This document shows positions 23,641 through 50,591 of a stretch of 64,000 nt of DNA, piece after piece. This stretch comes from Paracentrotus lividus (lineage: Eukaryota; Echinodermata; Echinoidea; Camarodonta; Echinidae). The notes under the pieces are model-generated. The model was not told where the DNA came from, did not search any database, and worked only from the letters and a program-made list of their open reading frames with translations. Position 1 is the stretch's first letter; each line of letters begins with the position of its first letter. The stretch covers positions 22,402,010 to 22,466,009 of the forward strand of contig CALNVZ010003434.1 of NCBI GenBank assembly GCA_940671915.1. Reading direction: 5' to 3'. Made by a program: the position numbers and the translations under genes.

Positions 23641-24649
23641 TGTCAAATGTTTCGTAATTTAATTCAATTGAACAATATAGATTTCATAAGGATGATAGCA
23701 TCATTTTTTTTCAGATCACAATTATTCGAATTTAGATGACTAAGTCGTGCATTGCAAATTAAAATATAGCTAATAAGATTACATTATAGGCCTAATTGAT
23801 TTTGACGTGAATGAGTAGACTTATAAGATACATGTAAGTAAATACTGAGTCAAATTGAATAAAAGGCATAAGCGTTTATGTATTTATAAGTAACGACTTT
23901 AAATATGTGATTTGAAATTCGTTTGTAACCTTACCCCCAACAAAAAAATGCAGTTTGAATATTTAGGAAACTCAGTCATTTAATGTACTGACATATGAAA
24001 ACTTGATACCCAAGACGTTTTGGCAAAATATTTAAATCTAACTTATTGTAAAAATGATGTTAAAAAAAGTCCTAAGCTGCTCCCTATTACCCCCCCCCCC
24101 TCCCTCTCTCCATTCAAACTATCGAAACTTTGCTTTCATTTTCCCATACTCACTATTATCTAGGCTTAAACACATGTACTCCATGGGAAGTATATTTGTT
24201 TATCTTTTTCAAAGAAAGCTGTATAGCTAATTATTTAGTTCATTATTGTTCGGTCCATCCATTATAACGACCTCGTGTGCTAAACGTGAGGATTACGTCA
24301 TACCCCGTTATATTGATAGAGCCTGGCAACTAGCATAACAATAGGTCCCCTGGAATTCCTTTTGGCGAAATTCGTTCGACGTTATACTAGCATACTATTC
24401 ACCATGTATTTCAATAAAAAATATGACTTTGTATATATATATATATACAAAATAATATATATATTAAAACAATAAATAAAAGTCACATTAATATGCCTCC
24501 TGTACACTGGATTGTTTCAGGATTTTCCTGTTTCTTACCGATTTTTATCATAGCATCTATATTGAACATGCAACCAAACAAAACCCCTTAAAAATAGAAC
24601 TGATCTCCTCCCCCATAAAAAATATAAATAAATAAATAACAGATAAATG

Positions 24650-24698
<49 letters not shown>

Positions 24699-24915
24699 TG
24701 AATGGTCTCCATGATAGAAATGAGATATGCCATATGGATTTCTAAAGTCGAATCCATGGAAGATATAATTAAAAAAAAGAAAAGAAAAAGAGATCGACAC
24801 CTATTGCTTCTTAAAGTTGTAAATCTTATTAATATTGTCGGTGTATATAAAAATAAAAAAATCAGAAATTTTGCTCAAGAAAAACGATGAATATAGGCCT
24901 ACGGAGAGAGAGAAA

Positions 24916-24976
<61 letters not shown>

Positions 24977-26060
24977 TGATGGGCCTATTGATTCGGCATA
25001 GTTCTGTGCAGCAGTTTTAACAATTACAATAGAACTTTCCAGAAAATACAAAATGTCTACTTAAACATTCAAAAGATACAAATCTTGAAAGGAAGGTGAA
25101 GAAAGAAGAAACAAAACATAAGGACTCAATTCTGGATTCTTTGGTGCCACACACCTTTCCGAGTCCCAACTATATTCGTCTCAGTGGGGGTATGGTAATT
25201 TACCCAGAATGGTGTATAGACCCAGTATGGGATCAAATTGACCCTCAATTTGGGATATCATGTAGTCATTTTACACATTTACAAACGATAGAATACATGT
25301 GGGTGAATATCTGTATCCTATTGAGGTAAAGCATATTATAGAAACATAAGTGCCTCTTATTTTCTCAAATCACGTATTAAAAGTACATTTTTAAGTGATG
25401 ATCCATTATTGCATAGCTCACCAATACCCCCAAAATGGAAATGATCTGATAATAAATGATTCTTTGTTCATATCCATTTATTTATCTTGATTATTTTTTT
25501 ACTACATGTACTTAATATCTTTTCCTTGTCATTTTTAAAACCCCTCTCCTCATTTAAATCTGTTCGGTTCATTATACCGATTGTACCGTTTTGATTGGTG
25601 TTGGTGCTCACTGCAATCAATCAATTGTAATTGACTTTCCTTGATTTTACTTTTTTTTAACGAGGAAAATATTACATGAAGATTAAACATAGCATCACAA
25701 TATTCCATATAACACTTATTGGGTGGTTGTTGCTAAACAGTTAATCGTCTGTTTTCGTATGTTTTTTTTTTGTTTATTATCTTTTATCCAGTATACCACA
25801 AATGTCCAATATGTAGTATTTTATCACTACACCACTGACTGTTAGCTCTACCACCTATTTTCCGGGATTCCCCACATTACGACATTACAGACCAATCAAA
25901 ATCGCTTTCTCGCTCAGCGCTCCGGGCGGGCTTCCAGTGTTGATGCGCCTGGCAACAAAGTAACAGCGGAGGTGATTCATCGGTCTATTGTTAAAGTGAG
26001 GGGCATTACATAATCAATTGTCTGTCATTCGTATTGCATGGCTATTGGTCTGTAGTTCCA
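23641..26060. other. Intergenic stretch with simple repeats only
   Basis: I see no supported gene. Simple repeats include a C run near 24090, an AT tract near 24433, a poly-A run of about 40 at 24656-24695 and GA repeats at 24902-24970. The part from 25870 to 26060 is richer in CG and has CCAAT-type boxes (ACCAATCA near 25892, CTATTGG near 26042) and GCCTGGCAAC near 25950. It looks like upstream regulatory sequence for the ABCC10 gene. Confidence 0.45.
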
Positions 26061-26144
26061 ATTCGTGCATCATGATCTAAAAGAGGGTTCTCCTTTTCCA
26101 ACCCTGGGGAAATTTTGGATAATTTTTGACCCATGCAAGATGTC

Positions 26145-26152
26145 TATAAAAG
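26145..26152 (+). promoter_or_regulatory. TATA box, candidate ABCC10 promoter
   Basis: TATAAAAG followed by GGCCTGG is a textbook core promoter. Transcription would start near 26175. The sequence downstream ends at a strong splice donor TCG|GTGAGT at 26324. An acceptor (TTTAAG, 28171) lies 19 bases before the ABCC10 start codon, so a non-coding first exon of about 150 bases and a 1.85-kb intron would fit. CCAAT-type boxes lie 100-250 bases upstream. This is inference from sequence alone. Confidence 0.5.
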
Positions 26153-28190
26153 GGCCTGGAATTGGAGTTTGGGGGTCGCATTCCATTTCATCTGCCATCG
26201 AAGCTCCATCCGCCCCTACTGGCTGTTGGAACTCCCCTCCATTTTTTAAACAACCCCATCCATCGAAGAATATAATTTTCAAAGGAATCAGAACGGATTC
26301 AATCCCCTCCTCCTGTGATATCGGTGAGTCTCGGATACAAACTTTATTCCATAATTCTTCTGTAAAAGAGAGTCGATTAAGAATTAAAATGTAAACATTT
26401 TTTTTTCCGAATTATTCTCTGAACTTGACTTATATCCATGAAATTTAATACTGTCAGTGCTATACCAGCTCACTCGTCATTGTCTCCGAAATATCAATTT
26501 AAAAATCGATATTCATTATATACATTAATTCGTAATGTTTTTTTAGTGAATGATAGGCCTACAATAAAGAACATTACAAAACAAAATGTATTTGAGTACT
26601 TACAGGAAATATTTCGGAATTATCACTCTACTTGATAATGGAGTCACCCGGTTTTTAAAAAAAAATTAAAAAAAAACTTTTATCTGCTAGTTTTTATATT
26701 TCTTAAAAACTTAATGCGCGCTCCTAGCCATCATATTGCAAGTTTTATATGCCTTGTCTTAGACCGCCATATTGATTTGAGGTTGCCCCATGCTTTGCTT
26801 TTTTGTGTGTAGTTTTTTTTGTTTTGTTAGTTAAGATGTAGGTTTAGAGTTAGCAGTGCGATGTTTTTTGGTTAAGGGTGAGGGTTATGCTCAGTACTAA
26901 TGATTGTATTTATAAGCTTGCTTGTTATAAGTTCATAACGTTATATTATACTTTGAGGGATCTAGGGTTTATAACCCCATTCTAACAGGGGAGGGGTGGG
27001 GTCTACTAATTGTGTTTGTAGGTATTTGCCGGGCGATTAATATTTTGAAATGTATCAAGATACAAGTCTGAAACACAATATTTTACAAAAATAGTGCGGC
27101 AGCAAAGATCATCATTTCCCTTGTCAGCGCCACAGATTTAGGCGTAATCACATATGTAAATAAGGACATATTAGTCTCGGTCGGTCGCTTCGCATGTAAA
27201 TTTTCGAGCATGAGATTAGTGCAGACATTTTGACTTCTGTTTTGGGTCGTGACTATATATATATATATATATTTCAATCTAAAGTTTATATTGAATATTG
27301 TTGTGTTTCTTACAAGTATAATTGAAATACAATAAGTAACTTAATTATTATGTTAAACCATAAACTGACAATGCCCTAAAAGAGTTGCTTTATAAATATG
27401 TCACGGAAAGATACTTTTTCGGGTCGGGGTTTCCTATTCAAAAGTAGGTCTATACATATTTATTTATAAAAAAAAATAAAAAATATTACCATGGTATCGA
27501 TGAAAAGCTTATCCTTATCTTCTGGTAGATCGCCCCTCTTGAATGATTTCCTCCCTACTGAATGGTTTTCATGTACCTTTAACGACGTCAGCATTATGCC
27601 CTGTTCATTATTGATATATATATTTGTATTTGTATTTATTTATTTATTACCAATAAAAATAATATACAGTATGGATATGAATATATTGGAAACGGAAATT
27701 TTTAGCTAAAGCTAATCAAGGTTGGTCCCGTTCAATTTCAATATGCATTACTGCAAATATATTATCATACTGCGTATACATTTAGGAGAAGACATAAGTC
27801 AAATTTATGTACGTACTTTATATCATATCAAAATCATTCTATCATAGTTTTCAAATATTAACACATTTCATATATGAAATCAATCAGATGTGAATATATT
27901 CTGCAGAAGAATTTTTCTTAATCATGAGAAGACTTAGCTTTCTTACCTATTGCTGGCTGATTATTAACTTATTTATTTATTTATTTACATACTTTTTTAT
28001 GATCAGATATTACAGAAATTTTATGCACTAAAAATCATCGCAATTACATTTTGTTGGTTATATTTATAACCTCTGGACATTTTTCAATAATTCTATGGCA
28101 CTTATTTGATGTATAGTGTAATAAAATGATTAATCTGTGTTTGTTTCATTTGATCTATCTCATCATTTAAGGATCAGTTGGCCCACCAGG

Positions 28191-43102
<14,912 letters not shown>

Positions 43103-43318
43103 TCATCTATCAAGGGGCAGAGACATGGAGGATACGCCACCTAACGATTTTTTTTCTACGATTTTTTTTTTCTAATTATATATATGGTCATGTTTGCCTA
43201 ATCCTAGGCTTCATCTCCGCGACGAGAATGTGTTTTTATATTATGGTCATAGTGGATGCTACGTTTGGGACGGGGGGGGGGGGGCTGCAGATAGATCCAG
43301 GCCCTCTATTTTTTTTTA

Positions 43319-43324
43319 AATAAA
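43319..43324 (+). terminator. Candidate ABCC10 polyadenylation signal
   Basis: AATAAA lies 217 bases after the ABCC10 stop codon. Further AATAAA words at about 43467 and 43892 are alternatives. Which one is used cannot be decided here. Confidence 0.45.
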
Positions 43325-44228
43325 GAAAATGCATTTCTTTCGTAGCTCAATTTGTACATCTCCTAAATTTATTTACTTGCACTTTTCTCTTAATGTAAAC
43401 TTTCATTTGGAAATGGGGTCACCTTTTTCAAAACATTCTCACATATTGATTGCTCTGGTAGCAATAAATAAAATTGAGGCATGAGGAATTTTACCATGTT
43501 AATTGCTTTTAAGTTGTTTACACGTACATGTTTATAATAATTTTAAGTATTTTAAAATTTTTGTTTGGTGTGTTTCAAAGTCTAAGTTTGGGTTAAGTGA
43601 ATGAACTTAATTTTGAACTTGTACGTACATGTATTTCTAAAGATGTGCTTTTTTTGAAAACATAATGAGACAACGTATAGCACCAGACCGAATCTTTGTA
43701 AGTTGGAAATGGTTTTCCAAAAGGTTAATGTTCATCAAGTGAAAAACAAGATGTTACAAAATTAAGTTAGGTATAAATTTTGTTCACGCGTTTAATACTA
43801 AGTAATGATTAAAAAGGGACTGGCTCTTTCATACGATTCGCGCATTAATTACTCTGGTAGTAATGGAGTCTGGAACCTCACTGTGTATAAGAATAAAGTT
43901 GAAAATTTTGAAGTGTAGTTTTTTTAAATACTTAATTGCGTATTTGAAATGGCACTTTTCGATATTGCTGTTCCATATCTTTCTAAAAATGTGTGTTTAA
44001 AAATGTTTAAGTTATCAAAAGTTTTAAAGATTTTGAGTTTGATTTTCATTAATTTTTGTGTTTGATAATTCAGGGTGTCAGTATAACATAGTTAAGTTCA
44101 TTTGAAATCTTTTTTAGATGTTGAAATGCTTAACTTAAAAACATGCCCATTACCATGAGATGATTTCAAATCAGCTATATTAGGTTCACTAAGCGATACC
44201 AAAGATATTGTCACAAGATATATTAAAG

Positions 44229-45110
44229 GCCGATGTGTTGGCTCAGTGGATAGAGCGTCCGCCTCATAATCGGGAGGTCGTGGGTTCGATCCCCAGTCGC
44301 GTCATACCAAAAGACGTTAAGGGGGCCGTCACACTGAGGTCGTTCTATAACGTTCTTGCCCGTTTTTGCCCGTTTTTAAAAAAAATGCTGAACGGGCTTT
44401 GGTCGGGTTGGAACTTATAACTTTGAAAAATAATTTCTTGAATACGATGCTAGGCAGTTCATAAATAGTTCTCGTTACGTCAAGTCCGTCTTTATCGCGT
44501 CCGCAATACGTTGTTATCCAGTTCAGAACGAGTAAACTGCTCGTTCACTCTATACCGTTCGTAGCACGTCCAAACGGTCACTAAAAGTGCCTATGCGCAG
44601 CATGATAAAAGTTAGGTACCACGTTCGTAGTACGTCCTTCTCGTTAAGAGTAAGTCCTACTCGTTTAAGGAACGTTGTCACTACGTTTAATTTTAAAACT
44701 TGAATAATTAATATACAATGCTCGTTTGTATGACGTCCTAGCACATCTTTAGAACGATTTAAGTACGGCAATTTCGTTTGTAGTACGTCCATCTCGTTTC
44801 AGGTACGTTGCCACCCCGTTAAATTTTAGGACGAGATGGGCGCCCGATTTTTTTAAACACTTTTTTGGAAATCCGACCGAGCTAGTCCATGAAGTTCGTA
44901 AACAGATCGTAAGAAGTATTTACTACGTCCACTCAGTTTACACACAGACTATGCCCGTTCGGCAAAATTTGCAAGGACGTAGTAGGAACGAGCTCAGTGT
45001 GACGGGGGTATAACAAATGGTAGTTGCTGATTGACGTTCAACAAGAGGGGGATAGAGCAACGCCCATCTATCGCTGCTCAGCGGCCGCGCCGGGCCCACG
45101 AGAAAAGGGG
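44229..45110 (+). mobile_element. tRNA-derived SINE split by an inserted element
   Basis: The head at 44229-44317 has A-box TGGCTCAGTGG, a CAT-containing anticodon-like loop and B box GGTTCGATCCC. The matching SINE at 19095-19290 continues directly from ACGTTAA into GGAGTTGCTG. Here that body (GGTAGTTGCTG, TTCAACAAGAGGG, CGGGCCCACGAG) resumes only at about 45018. The 690-bp element 44321-45010 interrupts it. The head looks almost like an intact tRNA, but its family membership shows that it is a SINE. Confidence 0.85.
44321..45010. mobile_element. PIF/Harbinger-like non-autonomous element with TAA duplication
   Basis: The termini are GGGGGCCGTCACACTGAG and CTCAGTGTGACGGGGGTA, and TAA occurs on each side (44318-44320 and 45011-45013). 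Three-base TAA/TTA duplications with G-rich ends suit PIF/Harbinger. The sequence is rich in GTACGTC and CGTTC words but has no transposase frame. Its right 380 bases are nearly identical to 2803-3181. It sits inside the SINE above, so it is the younger insertion. Confidence 0.8.
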
Positions 45111-45864
45111 CAAAAAGGATATCCGTTTCGGACAATAAAATTTGGAGCATTTGGAGCAATTTTTAAAACTTATTAAATGATTGAATAGGGCTGGCTCTTT
45201 CATAATATTTTTACATTTTGTAATTGCTCTGGTAGCAAAGGAGGCAGGAACTCCATTATGTAAGTTGTTAAAGGTGCTTTTTTTCAAGGTTCGTTGGTAC
45301 TCTGTGGGTGATCTCCAATAAGCTTTTAGTCTTGGCATTTTGAATCAACGATGAAAAATCCATTGTATATTTCAGTATATTTTTTAAATACAAATAAGTC
45401 TGTGCTTGGATTTATAGCGGAAAACAGGAATATTCCAATTTTGTTACTTGGTATCATATCTAGCAGTAATGTAGCAGTAAAGAATAAAGGTTAAATCTCA
45501 TAAGACTACATGTTCGGGATGTTGAATTCTGAGTCAAAATGAAAATTTAGGACTTGAGGTGAGGCTATTAAGGAATTTCAAATTGCGTTATTTGCTTTAT
45601 AATGTATTGTTTCTTTCATTTTAATATGTTTTTGAGCATATTTGAGTTATGCTCGAAGTTTCTGTTTAAGGGTAAAAAAGGTTTTGGTGAAAGATAAATA
45701 AATGATGTGATTGTTTTAATAAAAAGTCTTCGAAATAAATATTCTAAATTATAAATATAGCCGTTTTTTATTTTAAGGTAATAAATATTGTTAAGATTTA
45801 TCAAATAAATTGCGACGTAAAATCAATCCAAAATACAAAGTGTGAAATATGCGGTTACATTACA

Positions 45865-46018
45865 AATGGAGAGAGGGAAAGGGAGAGAGATAGAAAGAGA
45901 GAGAAAAGGGGGAGAGTGAAAGGGGGGGGGAGAGGGGGAGAGAGATAGAAATATATATAGAGAGATAGAGAGATAGAAATAGAGATAAAGAGATAGATAG
46001 AGAGAGATAGATATATAT

Positions 46019-46075
<57 letters not shown>
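45865..46075. repeat. GA/GATA-rich microsatellite tract
   Basis: About 210 bases of GAGA, GATAGA, ATATATAG and a G run, with a pure GA tract at 46022-46062. Minus-strand frames here encode Ser/Leu/Tyr repeats and are not genes. Confidence 0.9.
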
Positions 46076-46077
<2 letters not shown>

Positions 46078-46126
46078 TCCAATATTCATTTTTAGAAATT
46101 CTTTCAGGTTTGAATACGAATTCATA

Positions 46127-46567
46127 ATGTGTCGGTCTTTTAATTTGAATTGTCCGTTTTTATCACATCGTTTTTTATGTAAAAACGGTCTTCACATTTT
46201 ATGTAGTCAGAACAAGCTGACACATGACAATTTTACACAATATCATGAATTAGTAGTTTTTCTTGTTACAACTAATTTTATTTCAAGACTTGATCGATGG
46301 TCATCATTCGATACTGTACTGTACTTTTCTGATGACATTATCGATAGGATGGTGATGATAGCTTGTTACGTTGCAACATCGAGCTTCTTCATGTGTTTCC
46401 TACTCTCGAATAAACTATAAATAGAATAAACTCATAATATCGGAAGGAAAAAGTTGCGAAAAACAGTTCTTAATAATGATTATAATATTGTAAAACTTCG
46501 TCGTTGTCAAATAGTTATAACAGTACTGTCGTCAGGAGTCTTCGCTTAATATTTCATTTCAGACTCT
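46127..46567. other. Intergenic gap between ABCC10 and FBXO39-like genes
   Basis: An open frame at 46127-46420 shows no domain, no splice context and no codon pattern like its neighbours. I see no supported gene or element. Confidence 0.4.
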
Positions 46568-46573
46568 TTTATT
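46568..46573 (-). terminator. Polyadenylation signal for the FBXO39-like gene
   Basis: TTTATT on the plus strand reads AATAAA on the minus strand, 45 bases after the stop codon of the FBXO39-like gene. The distance suits a short 3' UTR. Confidence 0.55.
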
Positions 46574-46618
46574 CTATTAACCCATCCCATTCTTTACGTT
46601 TAATCCCAATTAATCATG

Positions 46619-48717
46619 TCAATTGTGCACTCGACGTGGTTCGCGAAACTCCAGCGGTAGCGGGAAGAACATGGGTTCAATAACGAGTTCGTACATGAGC
46701 TCGAATCTCGAGAAGACCGGGCGGAATTCTTCGATGACAAATGCCTCATCTTCGTAGGGCTCGATCGGCGTGCTCGTCACCAGCATCCGAAGCGTGGTCA
46801 GCGTCGGACGAACTCCTCGACGAACGAAGTTGACGTCGAGAAACTCGAAGGCATCATGGATGACGTGCCAGCGAATACGACCACGAACATCGAGGTGTTG
46901 TAGTCGAGGGCTATCTCGGATTACATCTAGGAAACCACGCCCATAAAGTTTGTAGCACGGAGAGACATCCATGGTTATCTTTTCAATCGTCTGAAAAAAA
47001 AAATGAATGAAAATGAATGTTTTCTAAATTTGATTTCAAATAGGGTTCTATGATTTTTTTATTTTTTAAAATCAATTCTCCGTATAAAATTCCAGGGATA
47101 CGTTAACTTTTTTCAAACGAAAATATTACGATTTCATGTTATAACGTACAGTGTGTCCAAGAGAAAAAGACATCATTTAATTCTTTTTTAATACTATCTC
47201 CGTAAAGTTGAAAAACCTTTTTTTTTTTTTTTTTTTTTTTCTCTCTCTCGAGAAACAGAAAATGTCGATAAACCATACATGAACGAATAGTTTAAAAAAA
47301 AAAAAAAAAAAAAAATACCGCTTATTTCTCATTAGGGATAATACCGTATATCTAAAAAGCCTTGAGTCTTGAAAAACAAAATGCAGCAAGATTTTTACGA
47401 GTTGCCTATATAGTATAGGCGCAAAGCATATTCAACATCTCCGTAACAACACTTCTAACACATTCCATTTTGACATTTTGTATTTCGTGTTAAGATCATT
47501 ATACTCACGTTATTGAGATAACGCGAGACGTATTTGAGTGTCCTGTCTGGTTGAAACGAATCATCATTGTGACCTATCACACTTAGGATTTGTAAAGGCA
47601 TCTGAGGTGTCAGCACGCGTTGAATATCATTCAGTCTAATCACTCCGATGAGAGAAAACTCTAATTTACACCTGGACATCTTCCCCGAGAACGCCCTCCA
47701 CGCTGGTGTGCCGACAATATGATTGAGATTTTCACCTCGAATGCATCTTACATGGAGGTACTCCATTGCCCCATTGCTGTTCTCCGATAGGTTCATCAAC
47801 AGAGCATCAGAAAGAGCAGAGTAATTTATGGTCAGCTGTGTTAGGTTGACAAAAATTGGTAAAGTTTTCGCAAATTCTGAGTTCAGATGGACTGGTTCGC
47901 CAGGTCGGAATAGTTCTTCAATATCTAGGGCTTTGAGAGCTAGTGCCGATTTCTCACCTGCTGCCTGTAGCAGTGTTACCCCCTCCCCGCAAGTCATGCC
48001 ACCGTAGTTCAGGTCCAAGTAACGCAGTTTTCGCTGCCTTCCTAGAAAACGACGCGCCGAACGGATGATGCCCTGACGCGCACGCCCTCCTGGTAGTCCA
48101 CGAAAATGGATATGGAATTTAAGTTCAGTTAGGGACAGTTCTTTCAGTTGAACCTTTTGGCGGTAGAGTTCGGCGAAGATGGCAGTGAATGTTTTCTGGA
48201 ATTTCCTCACATGACGTAGGCTTCGAAGCCCGCTTGAGAGATGGAGTCGGTTGAGATAGCGACCGAGAATATATGCGTAGTTGACATGGAGACGATCTTT
48301 GAAGTTCCCTCGGAGTCTGATGATGCGATGACGCCATAATCTAGGAGCTCCAAGAATAACACGCTTCCAGTTTTTGCATACCTATCATGGGGAATAGATT
48401 ATTGATAAAAAAACCCCCCAAAACTTCAACTTGATAGTGGCCAATAATTAAATCAAAACAATTAAAACAATGCAAAGATTTTTGCTATTTGATTAGTCAT
48501 CAGAAACATTGATTTTAGTTCCGATACAAGCATGACAAATTTAAATCCAGCGTTTCCGAGTGCTGTAATTAACTCTTTGATTTCACTTGAATATGTGCTT
48601 CTCTCCCTATAATGCTAACGCCAATATTGATATACCATTTCTAACTTAAAATTTTTGTGTAAATTTTGCCATGAAGAGAGGTTGAACGGTATCTTTTATC
48701 AAAACAGATTCCTGAAG

Positions 48718-48761
<44 letters not shown>

Positions 48762-49399
48762 AGAAGAAAAAAGCGAAGTACTCTAAACTATGACGAACAT
48801 TGAATGTATGTCACTTTTGAAATAAAAGGGAAAAACACGTTTTGATAATGAAGATTAATATTGTAAAGATGTTGAAGATTTGAATGTCCTTTTCCCCATG
48901 GATACGCCAATGACCCGTTATTATCCGCGTCTAAATGTGTTTTCTACATTATTATTATTAATCTTCACTAGATCGAGCTATCTCTCATATTTCCAAAAGG
49001 TTCTACTTTTCTTTATCATTACATTAATTTTGTTAATATCAAGTTGCATAATTATTACCAGTTATGAGTTATATTTACCAGAGACATTTCGGATTTATCC
49101 CATTGCGTCATGAAAGCGGCAATCTTTGCTAAGATTACATCAGGAATATACTCCCAATGAACGTTTTCCTCCTCTACTTCTTCGTCGTCAACCACTACCC
49201 ATTCGTTTCCCTCGTCATCGTCGTAAGGCTCTGCAACGTTTTCGAGGTCAATGATATCGTTGCTTTGCTGAGACGTTCCGGGCAAGCTATTATCCTCGCA
49301 GTCGAACCGAAACGTAACATCATTTATGCCGACTTCATTTACCACAACTTCGTCTTCTTCAAGAAATATAATATCGGGTTCTTGGTCTAAAACTTCCAT
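46619..49399 (-). CDS. F-box protein with leucine-rich-like repeats, FBXO39-like
   Basis: Three exons on the minus strand: 49399-49079, 48381-47509 and 46990-46619, all phase 0, giving 521 residues. Residues 1-80 are strongly acidic. An F-box follows at about 83-128 (IPDVILAKIAAFM, then MSLVCKNWKRVILGAPRLWRH, joined across the first splice). The remainder has loosely repeated leucine-rich segments, such as LRYLDLNYGGMTCGEGVTLL and LTINYSALSDALLMNLSEN. Domain order and these segments resemble vertebrate FBXO39, which is about 440 residues, so this protein is longer at its N-terminus. F-box proteins of this kind link substrates to SKP1-CUL1 ubiquitin ligases. The substrate is unknown. FBXO33 or another member is a less likely alternative. 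Confidence 0.85.
47218..47316. repeat. Poly-T and poly-A runs facing each other in an intron
   Basis: A T run of about 22 followed by CTCTCTCTCGAG, and an A run of about 22 some 50 bases later, within intron 2 of the FBXO39-like gene. They may be inverted A-rich tails. A similar long A run lies at 48719-48760 in intron 1. Confidence 0.7.
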
Positions 49400-49599
49400 A
49401 CTTAAACATTATTGTTGAAGAGCGTAGAAATTGCCTTACTTTTAATTAAACCAGTTTACATTATTTCCTCCTACATCTCCATTGAAATCGTCGTTTCAGT
49501 TTCTATTTCTCAAAAAAATGCAATTCTTTCGTAGGCCTTACCTATGTGGTTCACTAACTTATGCTTGTTTTACATGTCTTCAAGGTTAAGGAGCGATCA

Positions 49600-49782
49600 G
49601 AAAAAACCTATACGGACTGTGTTATAGACACGTCACACACCATTGGCTGAAAGTTACGCGTTGGCATAGGAACAAGTCCGAACCCTCCCTTCTCATTGGA
49701 TGTTTCTCGCATGCCATTGAATGCGTCATTGGCTTATAGTGCGCATGCGCATGTGTGTCAATCTCTGCGATAGGCGCTTATC
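49600..49782. promoter_or_regulatory. Divergent upstream region: NRF1 palindrome and CCAAT boxes
   Basis: GCGCATGCGC at 49741-49750 is a perfect NRF1-type site. ATTGG (inverted CCAAT) occurs at about 49641, 49697 and 49729, with ACGTCAC nearby. The cluster is about 240-350 bases from the FBXO39-like start codon on the minus strand and about 850 bases from the C11orf54-like start on the plus strand. It is better placed for the former. A separate CATTGGTTG at 50476 is closer to the latter. Confidence 0.55.
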
Positions 49783-49931
49783 AAGCAGAGGCGGATCAAG
49801 GAAAGGGGGGGGGGGGGAGGACTAGGGAGGAGCGCGGCGCCGCCCCTCTATTTTTTGAGCATCATATAGGCTATAGAGAATTAATCATACCTCAGAAAAT
49901 TGCCTTCTCCACCCCTCTGGATCCGCGCCTG
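49783..49931. mobile_element. GGATCC-ended short element, copy 3
   Basis: The left end CAGAGGCGGATCAAGGAAAGGG and the right end CCCCTCTGGATCCGCGCCTG are inverted relatives, bracketing a G run. The element is inserted in the divergent upstream region just right of the NRF1-type site. It matches the ends at 1111-1294 and 14705-14838. Confidence 0.6.
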
Positions 49932-50116
49932 TATCAGATAAAGAATTTTTTGGAGGCCTTCGATCGGGGTCAAGAAAGTTATAGGGATAGGGTTTATCAG
50001 TCAGTCAATCGGGTATCAAGAATTTCCCCCTTTGAATTTTCCCCCCCTTTTTTAATCTTTAATTTTTAATTATTATTATTATTTTTTTATTTTTTATTTT
50101 TTTGCTGCTTGGGGCC

Positions 50117-50137
50117 GGGGGGGGGGGGGGGGGGGGA
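50117..50137 (+). repeat. Poly-G run in the upstream region
   Basis: About twenty consecutive G within GGGGCC..GAGGC, after a T-rich stretch. It could form a G-quadruplex, and its length in the assembly is unreliable. Confidence 0.8.
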
Positions 50138-50591
50138 GGCTGGTTGCGCCCCTGTACCACATAAAAATTTGTATTTTCAAGTATATTGCAATCCCCATTT
50201 TCATCATAGTTTTATTTCCGGTAAGAGATGGGCCGGGGAGAGGGGACAAGAACCGTTCCACTAAATGGTGCAATGACAATGATGCAGCAAAAATTTGGAC
50301 ATACCATTCCGACATTAGAACATGAAGTTAACTTTGTCTATATTGCTCCTCCTTTTTATGGGCCAGCTAATCACACATGCCCATGTAGTCCCATCCCTTT
50401 CAGGCCTGTATATTAAAATAATAAAAATATAGCCGAAAAATACTAAATTTAGTATTAGTATTTATCTTATTCTCATTGGTTGATTCATTCAGCTGGCATA
50501 CAAAGGTGAACGTCGACTCTTGATGAAAGACTAGTAGTTCCTCCCACTTTTTCGACTTTTTGACGGAAAGGAAGCTAAAGACGAGTGCAAA

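Larger units (their letters stand above)
43430..45270 (+). repeat. Duplicated segment in the ABCC10 3' flank
   Basis: GGCTCTTTCATA, then about 20 bases on ATTACTCTGGTAGTAATGGAG and GGAACCTCA (43820-43890), recurs as GGCTCTTTCATA, AATTGCTCTGGTAGCAAAGGAG and GGAACTCCA at 45190-45260. A shorter third match is ATTGCTCTGGTAGCAAT at about 43447. The copies differ by substitutions and indels. The SINE and MITE listed below lie between the second and third copies. The CTCTGGTAG core with flanking ATTAC/GTAAT forms a short hairpin. Confidence 0.6.

Noticed and set aside
25096-25329. 77-codon frame with a Pro/Trp-containing peptide
   Set aside because: Isolated, unrecognised and without splice or promoter context. 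Not reported as a gene.
26065-26394. 109-codon frame overlapping the TATA box
   Set aside because: It spans the TATA box and a strong splice donor. The start is not in good context and the peptide is unrecognised, so a promoter and non-coding exon explain the region better.
44229-44310. Possible functional tRNA (CAT anticodon-like loop, good A and B boxes)
   Set aside because: The same head with a shared non-tRNA body occurs at 19095-19290, and the body continues after the inserted element at 45018. It is a SINE.
45823-46125. 100-codon minus-strand frame
   Set aside because: Translated GA/GATA microsatellite, giving SLSLSL and YIYLSL repeats.
46127-46420. 97-codon plus-strand frame between ABCC10 and the FBXO39-like gene
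   Set aside because: No recognisable domain, no splice signals joining it to either gene and no codon preference like the neighbours.
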